Below the pieces are notes generated by a model that did not search any database, was not told where the DNA came from, and was given only the letters and a program-made list of their open reading frames with translations. Shown piece after piece: positions 59,001-64,000 of a DNA stretch of 64,000 bases. The stretch is from contig OZ237760.1 in the NCBI GenBank assembly GCA_965178125.1, positions 558,001 to 622,000 on the forward strand, written 5' to 3'. Position 1 is the first letter of the stretch; each line of letters opens with the position of its first letter. The position numbers were made by a program, and so were the translations under genes. This DNA comes from Bilabrum cf. latius (Eukaryota; Bigyra: Bicosoecida; Bigyra; Bicosoecida).

Positions 59001-62000
59001 GGCTCCTTGCCGAAGCTGATGTCGCTTTAAGCAGCCGCTAAAGACCCAGTGTGCCCTTTTCCATGAATTGAATCCGGCTAGTATACACTTCCACGATATC
59101 CATGAGCTCTTCAGCTTGTTCCTGTGAACACACAATTGATCCAGACTGCACCAACAGCTCGAGCCGTTGCATGATAAGATTTGGCATTCCTCTTGCCCAG
59201 CAACCGCCCAGCAAAGCATCAGCGACCGAAACTTCCATCGCACTGCCGAGCTTCCCAACAAGCCCAAAGCGCTGGATGATCGGCAGGAGCGCGAGCATGG
59301 TGGCTGGCGCTTGATACGAATCAACCCGCCCAATCTCCATGATTCGCGTGCACAGACTCGTGCTTGCAATGAGGTCTACTACACCTCTGCTGCCAAGTTC
59401 CACACTATGTGACCTGCCTTCGGCCGGGCTGTTTGCACTTGAGAGCACGGCAGATCGCAACAGCAGGTCGAGCAGAAGCATCTGCTCTCGGCTTTGCATC
59501 GCAACTTGGCATGCTGAGCTCGAACCTATCCCCGCCGAAGCAGCCGCGATAACTCCATCGCCCCCAGGCGTTAACTTCCCCGCCAGTCGTTTCTTCATGG
59601 CAACCATGCCGCGCATCCAGACCATCATGGCCTCTTGGCAGCCGCTTGAGCTTGTCCCGGCATCCGCTCTCTTGGCTGTGCCGCCATCAACACCAGCTGC
59701 TGCAGTTGTAGCCAAGTCGGGCTCATCAAACGGGCGCTAGTACAACAGAGATACGGGAAGTTTCTTTGCTACTAGCGGGTAGACTTCGGCGGGCGTCCAC
59801 ACCATGGTCGATTCCGATTCACAAACTGGCACGGTTGCACTGCCGTCAGCCGTAGCAGCAGCACCAGCCACACAGGTCTAGTCCGGAATCGAAGTGCCAT
59901 CTTCTTCTGCCAGCGATCGTAGCAATGCAAACATCTAGTTTGGATTCAGCTCTAGCAAGCTCTATGCACTCAGCAAAGGATCCAGTGCAGCCTAACACAC
60001 CTCAACGGCAGCCTGCCTTGCTCTCCTCCTCCTGTCGCTGATTATTCCTTCACTCGCTGCTTCAGCAGACGTCGCAAACATTGAGACCCGCTCGTCGGCA
60101 AACGATTTCTCCTAGCTTGCTGCTCCGAATAAATCATTGGCTGCGGAAATCTGCAGCTGGATCTGCGCCAACTCAGCTGCAACGAGTCGACCCATGGTTG
60201 GCACTCTCGATGTCCGCCGGCCTCCTTCAGCAGCACAGAGCAGGTGCATAGCTGCAAGGAATGGGTGCTTTTCGTCCGGTGGTGTTGCTATTCTGTGAGC
60301 TATCGAAGCCAATGGTGCATAACTCAGCTGAACCTGGCTCGGGAGATAGGTATCCCCGGCTGCTGTCAATCCAGGCGAGCCAAGCTGCGATTGGTGGTTT
60401 CGCATGTCTCGCAGGAGCGGCTTGCATACCCTTCTGTAGGTATCTGCCGACCAAGGTGCTTTGTACACCGCCTGAAGTATCACACGAGAGCAAATGCACA
60501 GTAATGACTCGGCTGGTACCGATAAGCTTGACAGCTTGTGCGCGTGACTGCTAGCCGGGCTCGATCCATGCGTCCAGCACGCACACCTGAACGCCTTCTA
60601 GACCGCACATTCCACGCGTCTGCTTCCAGGACTCACGACATACTGTAAGCTTCCTTTGGATGCCACTGATGGAGCTCGCGCTCCCCGAGCCTAGCTAGCG
60701 CGAACAGCACCCAAGCACAACGTGAGCAACCTCACTGGCATAACTCTGTTCTGTCGAGGCTGCACCCCGCTGCTGGCAAGTGACAAGCAGGCGTTTACAC
60801 ACGATCCTCCAAGTAATGCTAGCCTCGATAGCAATAATGCATCATCTTCCAATAGGTCTCTCGGCTTCAAAAGAAGCCTGGGTCGGTTGGGCTGCATTGG
60901 TCCGGGCAAAGCTTCCAGAAAAGCAGCCAGTCCGGCGACTTTTGCGTCCGGTTCTGTTAGCGACAAAAGGCAAGCGTAGATCTAAATTGTCCCAGCGGGT
61001 TGTCCATATAGCAATAGGCTTCTGGATGCATCGTCGATGCAGTGCTTCGCAAAATCGTACGAGAACGGCGAAAGAGCGCTGGCCGCTGAACGACTCGGAG
61101 GTACCACCCAGCGCTGGAGAATCTGCTCTGTGAGCAAAGATAAGATCACGCAGGAGGGAGCAGCATGAGCTAACACCCACTGCTTCTGGCCCACTTTCTG
61201 CGCTTTGCTGCAGCGCGCTGCAGAAGTCCTCGAAGAAGGCCCTCCTCCTCCCTTGGCTCTTGCTCGTCTTGATCGCCGAGACTTCGAGCTAGCAGCCCCA
61301 GGGCTGCCTCCGCTGGCACTGCCAGCCCGATCTTCTTTGCCTGAAGCAATTGAAACATGCAGTGGCATGGATTGGTGCAGCAGCGCCCAGCCTTGTATCT
61401 GGCTAAGCGGGACTTGCCTGCTGTCGCACATACGCTAATACAAAGCCGGCAGCCTGTGCTACAGCGCGGCGCGAGTGCTCGGAAGCATGCAGACCAGCGC
61501 ACCAGATTCATGCCCTTCTTCCACAAGAACCCTCTGTGTTGACATACTTGTGGTAAGCGGTCTCAGTGTCGGCAACAATACGACGTCTGACAGCTTGCGC
61601 TACCCTCCGTCCAGAATGTGCCCGGACGGTACGATTGGAATCGACATAATGCCGGATCCACAGGGAACCTAAAGAGGAGAAATGATGCAACTTGCTAACT
61701 GGAGCATACGAACATGCTCATCTGTGAGTTCACTTGCATCGCCATGGCCTACAGAAGCCTCTGGTCTAGTCCCGGTCCCCATGATTCTAGCATAACACAT
61801 GGCTCCCACATGCACCAGGGCGGATGGGATGCTGTGCACGGCGCCTTCCAGCTGAGCTGTTCCTACAGCCCGCTCCACGGCCTCTTGTATCTGCTTGGCG
61901 CACTCGAGCAGCTCGGAACCGATTCCGACGGAACCAAGATCAGCTCCAATCTTACGTGGATAGGTCTGACCGGGAGACGCATCGACAACACAGACCAACT

Positions 62001-64000
62001 CCGCAATTGCACTTCGCACCTATGGCGTGTCGTGTTGGTCTACGGCGGCGCATACTGCGGCCAGTGCACTAATGAGGCTTTCGATCAGGTTCGCCATGTT
62101 GTGCTTAGTGCTGCGGCACCCAGATACACCGAGTGCCCTGACTGATCCAGTCGTGCAGCGGATGGCCTTGACGACGATATCGCAGATGACATCAACCTGG
62201 AAACGTATCAAGCCTTGATCTTGTTTCTCCTGCGTTGTAGCGCTGCCACCGGAGCTGCTTGCGGCTGATAGTACCTAACAAATGCCGTCCAACTGCACCT
62301 GGAGTGTCTTCATCGTGAACAGTAGCTACGAGCATAGCGATTGCTCGAGGTGCTCGTGAACAAGCCGCAGGTCGTGACTGCAACCTTTACCGGTCACTGG
62401 TGCATCATCTTCGATCTCAAACTCACTGCCATGCGTGTGGCAATGCTGCCAGCAATCAGATCCGCCACTCGTTGCACCTAGGGCCCCCTCCCCTAGCTAG
62501 CTTTCTCTTGCAGTAGCAGCGAGTTTCATGGCGTGGCCGAATTCAATGGCGCTGCATGTTTCAGCGACAGTGCTCAGCCAACCTTGCATCGCACTACCAT
62601 CACGATACGGTTCAGATCTGCTCGCTGCGCGAACCATGGACCCAAATGAGCTGGAGCCACTCGCCTGTCCGTGCGACTCTCGGTCGCTAAATGAGATACC
62701 AGCTGAGTCAATTTCGGGTGCAAGTATCTCACTTGCCCGCCGTAGCATGCGCACTGCAAGGTCAACCGAGTCGCAACTGGTGTGAAACGAATCGCTCCAA
62801 CAGACGCCACGACCCGATGCACCCCCCGTATCGCGGCCGAGTTCGGCTGCACGTCCTTCTCTCAACATCTGCTGGTCTGCAGCTGCAGCTCCCAGCAGCT
62901 TCCTCGCATTCCTGACGCAGAGGGTTGCCAACCGGTCTCGAAAGAGCGGCGGGGCCTGCTTGCTTGTAGCTGAAGGGGAATGATGCATGCCTGGAAGTGC
63001 CGGCAGGGGTGCCTCTCTTATTTCAACCGGTGAGTCTGAATACGAGGCCCGGAATGCTCCCTCCTTCTCTATGGACACTGCGTGCGCACCACTCGCACGA
63101 AACAGCTCAAAGATAGCTCCAAGTGGCATGGCAGACAAAGATTCCGCTGGAACCGAATCAAGCTGCCGGCGGAGTTCTGCGGATCGATCCGGCGATGACT
63201 GCGGTGTTTCCACAGCTGATTCCGCACGCTGTAGAATCCACTCGTGGCTGCTGTCCAGGTCGAGCAAGCCTACCAAGCTTAGAGTCACACCACGTGGATG
63301 AGATGCTTGATTGGTGTCGTCTGCGTACTGCTGCTTGGCTGTCTTTCGGTCTGATTTGAGGCTGTCGGGGTCGCTGATTCCGTCGTGGCTGCGTTGCAAG
63401 CTGAACACCCTCACAATCTAGCTGCCAGGCCGCCGAACAACAAAGTAGCTCTTGGATGCGTCGGTGCAAGCTCGGTGCAGAAACGCAGAAACATGGCCAG
63501 GGGTATCAGCACCGCTACCTCCACTGTGGTCCGCTCCTTCCTTGCCAATGCTATGCACCGCAGATCTGCGTGGTATCCCATCCTGTTCACGAGGCACGAT
63601 CGAACATTCGTCTTCGCATGTGCCCGCCGGCTCATCCACTGTCGATTCCACAGATGCGCTGGAGGGCAACGCCAGTGCAGGCAAGCCGTACGATCCACTC
63701 GAGGGCATTGCTTCCACGACTGGCGAGCTCCCGGCAAACTGGAGATCTAGATCAACGCCGACTGATGCAAACCTACCGCTTGGGTGATCGTTTAGCCATG
63801 CATCTAGCTAGCGCATGGCTCCGGCTGCGTTACTGGTGGAAGCCATGTGCCTCGAATCTAGGCTCCCGCGGAGGACCGCCGCGTGCTGCATCGAATGGTA
63901 TGCTAGCTGTGCTCGTCTTACCAACCTGCTTTGATCCCCTGGCACGCTGCCCTTCCGGGTACGCTGCGATGACCCCGTCCTAGTAGGATGCTACCCCGTT
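58972..64000 (-). CDS. unrecognised very long protein, partial (runs off right edge), TAG-rich
   Basis: In one minus-strand frame there is no TAA or TGA from the window end (64000) down to TGA 58972-58974: 1,675 sense codons, of which 21 are TAG (59038, 59737, 59878, 59935, 59962, 59992, 60112, 60598, 60691, 60982, 61435, 61459, 61600, 61669, 62020, 62275, 62326, 62497, 63418, 63808, 63991). The product is Ala/Ser/Leu-rich with many predicted helices ('LLLDLLLRSAVLSS', 'DLAVRMLRRASEILAPE', 'LPLTEQILQ'-like segments), compatible with an ARM/HEAT-type helical scaffold, but I find no signature motif and do not assign a family. The start lies outside the window, and introns within it cannot be excluded. 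TAG density, about one per 80 codons, is the highest here. Its 3' end overlaps the coiled-coil gene by 29 nt if both ends are right. Confidence 0.7.

Noticed and set aside
61700-62150. Plus-strand gene within the right-edge region (143-codon frame)
   Set aside because: It lies opposite the 5-kb minus-strand frame, has no domain, and is of chance length for this composition.
352-64000. Stop-codon readthrough or pyrrolysine instead of reassignment
   Set aside because: TAGs are too many (21 in one frame) and lack a common downstream context. Pyrrolysine is not known as a general eukaryotic code, and paralogue and family comparison point to Gln.
352-64000. UAG = Leu, as in some other reassigned nuclear codes
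   Set aside because: TAG aligns with CAG/CAA in the PAQR pair and with Gln positions in PHR and ribokinase, and with His/Lys elsewhere. I saw no TAG aligned with a conserved Leu.
1-64000. CRISPR array, insertion sequence or phage region
   Set aside because: No spaced direct repeats, transposase or terminal inverted repeats were seen. Repeats present are protein-domain duplications, gene duplicates and a short GATCC run in one intron.

Overview
This window is nuclear DNA of a GC-rich microbial eukaryote that reads UAG as glutamine. About 79 in-frame TAG codons interrupt otherwise continuous coding regions on both strands. No gene ends with TAG: every supported stop is TGA or TAA. Gln is fixed by direct comparison. 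A tandem PAQR duplicate has TAG (3110) exactly where its near-identical twin has CAG (1552). TAG also falls on conserved or commonly used Gln positions of three unrelated families: PHR 'GQ[IV]P', ribokinase 'G[TA]Q', and SPRY 'xQIG'. GT-AG introns (five supported, 92-193 nt, four with a CGCAG acceptor), signal peptides and a mitochondrial-type presequence show it is eukaryotic. Introns are rare, and the longest gene (25.9 kb) has none. I cannot name the lineage.

Layout. 352-3319: two tandem seven-TM PAQR receptor genes (+). 3534-4841: ribokinase (-). 5559-31502: one uninterrupted gene (+) for an ~8,647-residue HECT ubiquitin ligase with PHR, serial SPRY-like, LamG-like, CUB-like, kelch, MIB/HERC2 and FN3 modules. 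31882-34285: two nearly identical secreted GH33 sialidases (+). 34446-39753: alpha2delta-like VWA/Cache surface protein with two folate-receptor-like Cys-rich modules (+, one intron). 39964-41490: TatD-type nuclease (+). 41563-47495: ABCC-type transporter (-, one intron). 47832-50081: thioredoxin reductase (+) ending Cys-UGA-Gly-UAA, i.e. a selenoprotein. 50511-55700: GH85 endo-beta-N-acetylglucosaminidase with long extensions (+). 55870-59000: coiled-coil protein (+, three introns). 58972-64000: an unrecognised, TAG-rich coding region of at least 1,675 residues (-), running off the right edge.

The genes are a scattered eukaryotic set rather than an operon. Loose themes are glycan processing (two sialidases plus ENGase), surface sensing and transport (PAQR pair, alpha2delta-like protein, ABCC pump) and ubiquitin/redox functions.

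The most unusual feature is the decoding system. UAG is Gln throughout, and UGA is both the commonest stop and, in thioredoxin reductase, apparently selenocysteine. A long hairpin starts 6 nt after that UGA, and a SECIS-like form II stem-loop lies 136 nt downstream of it.
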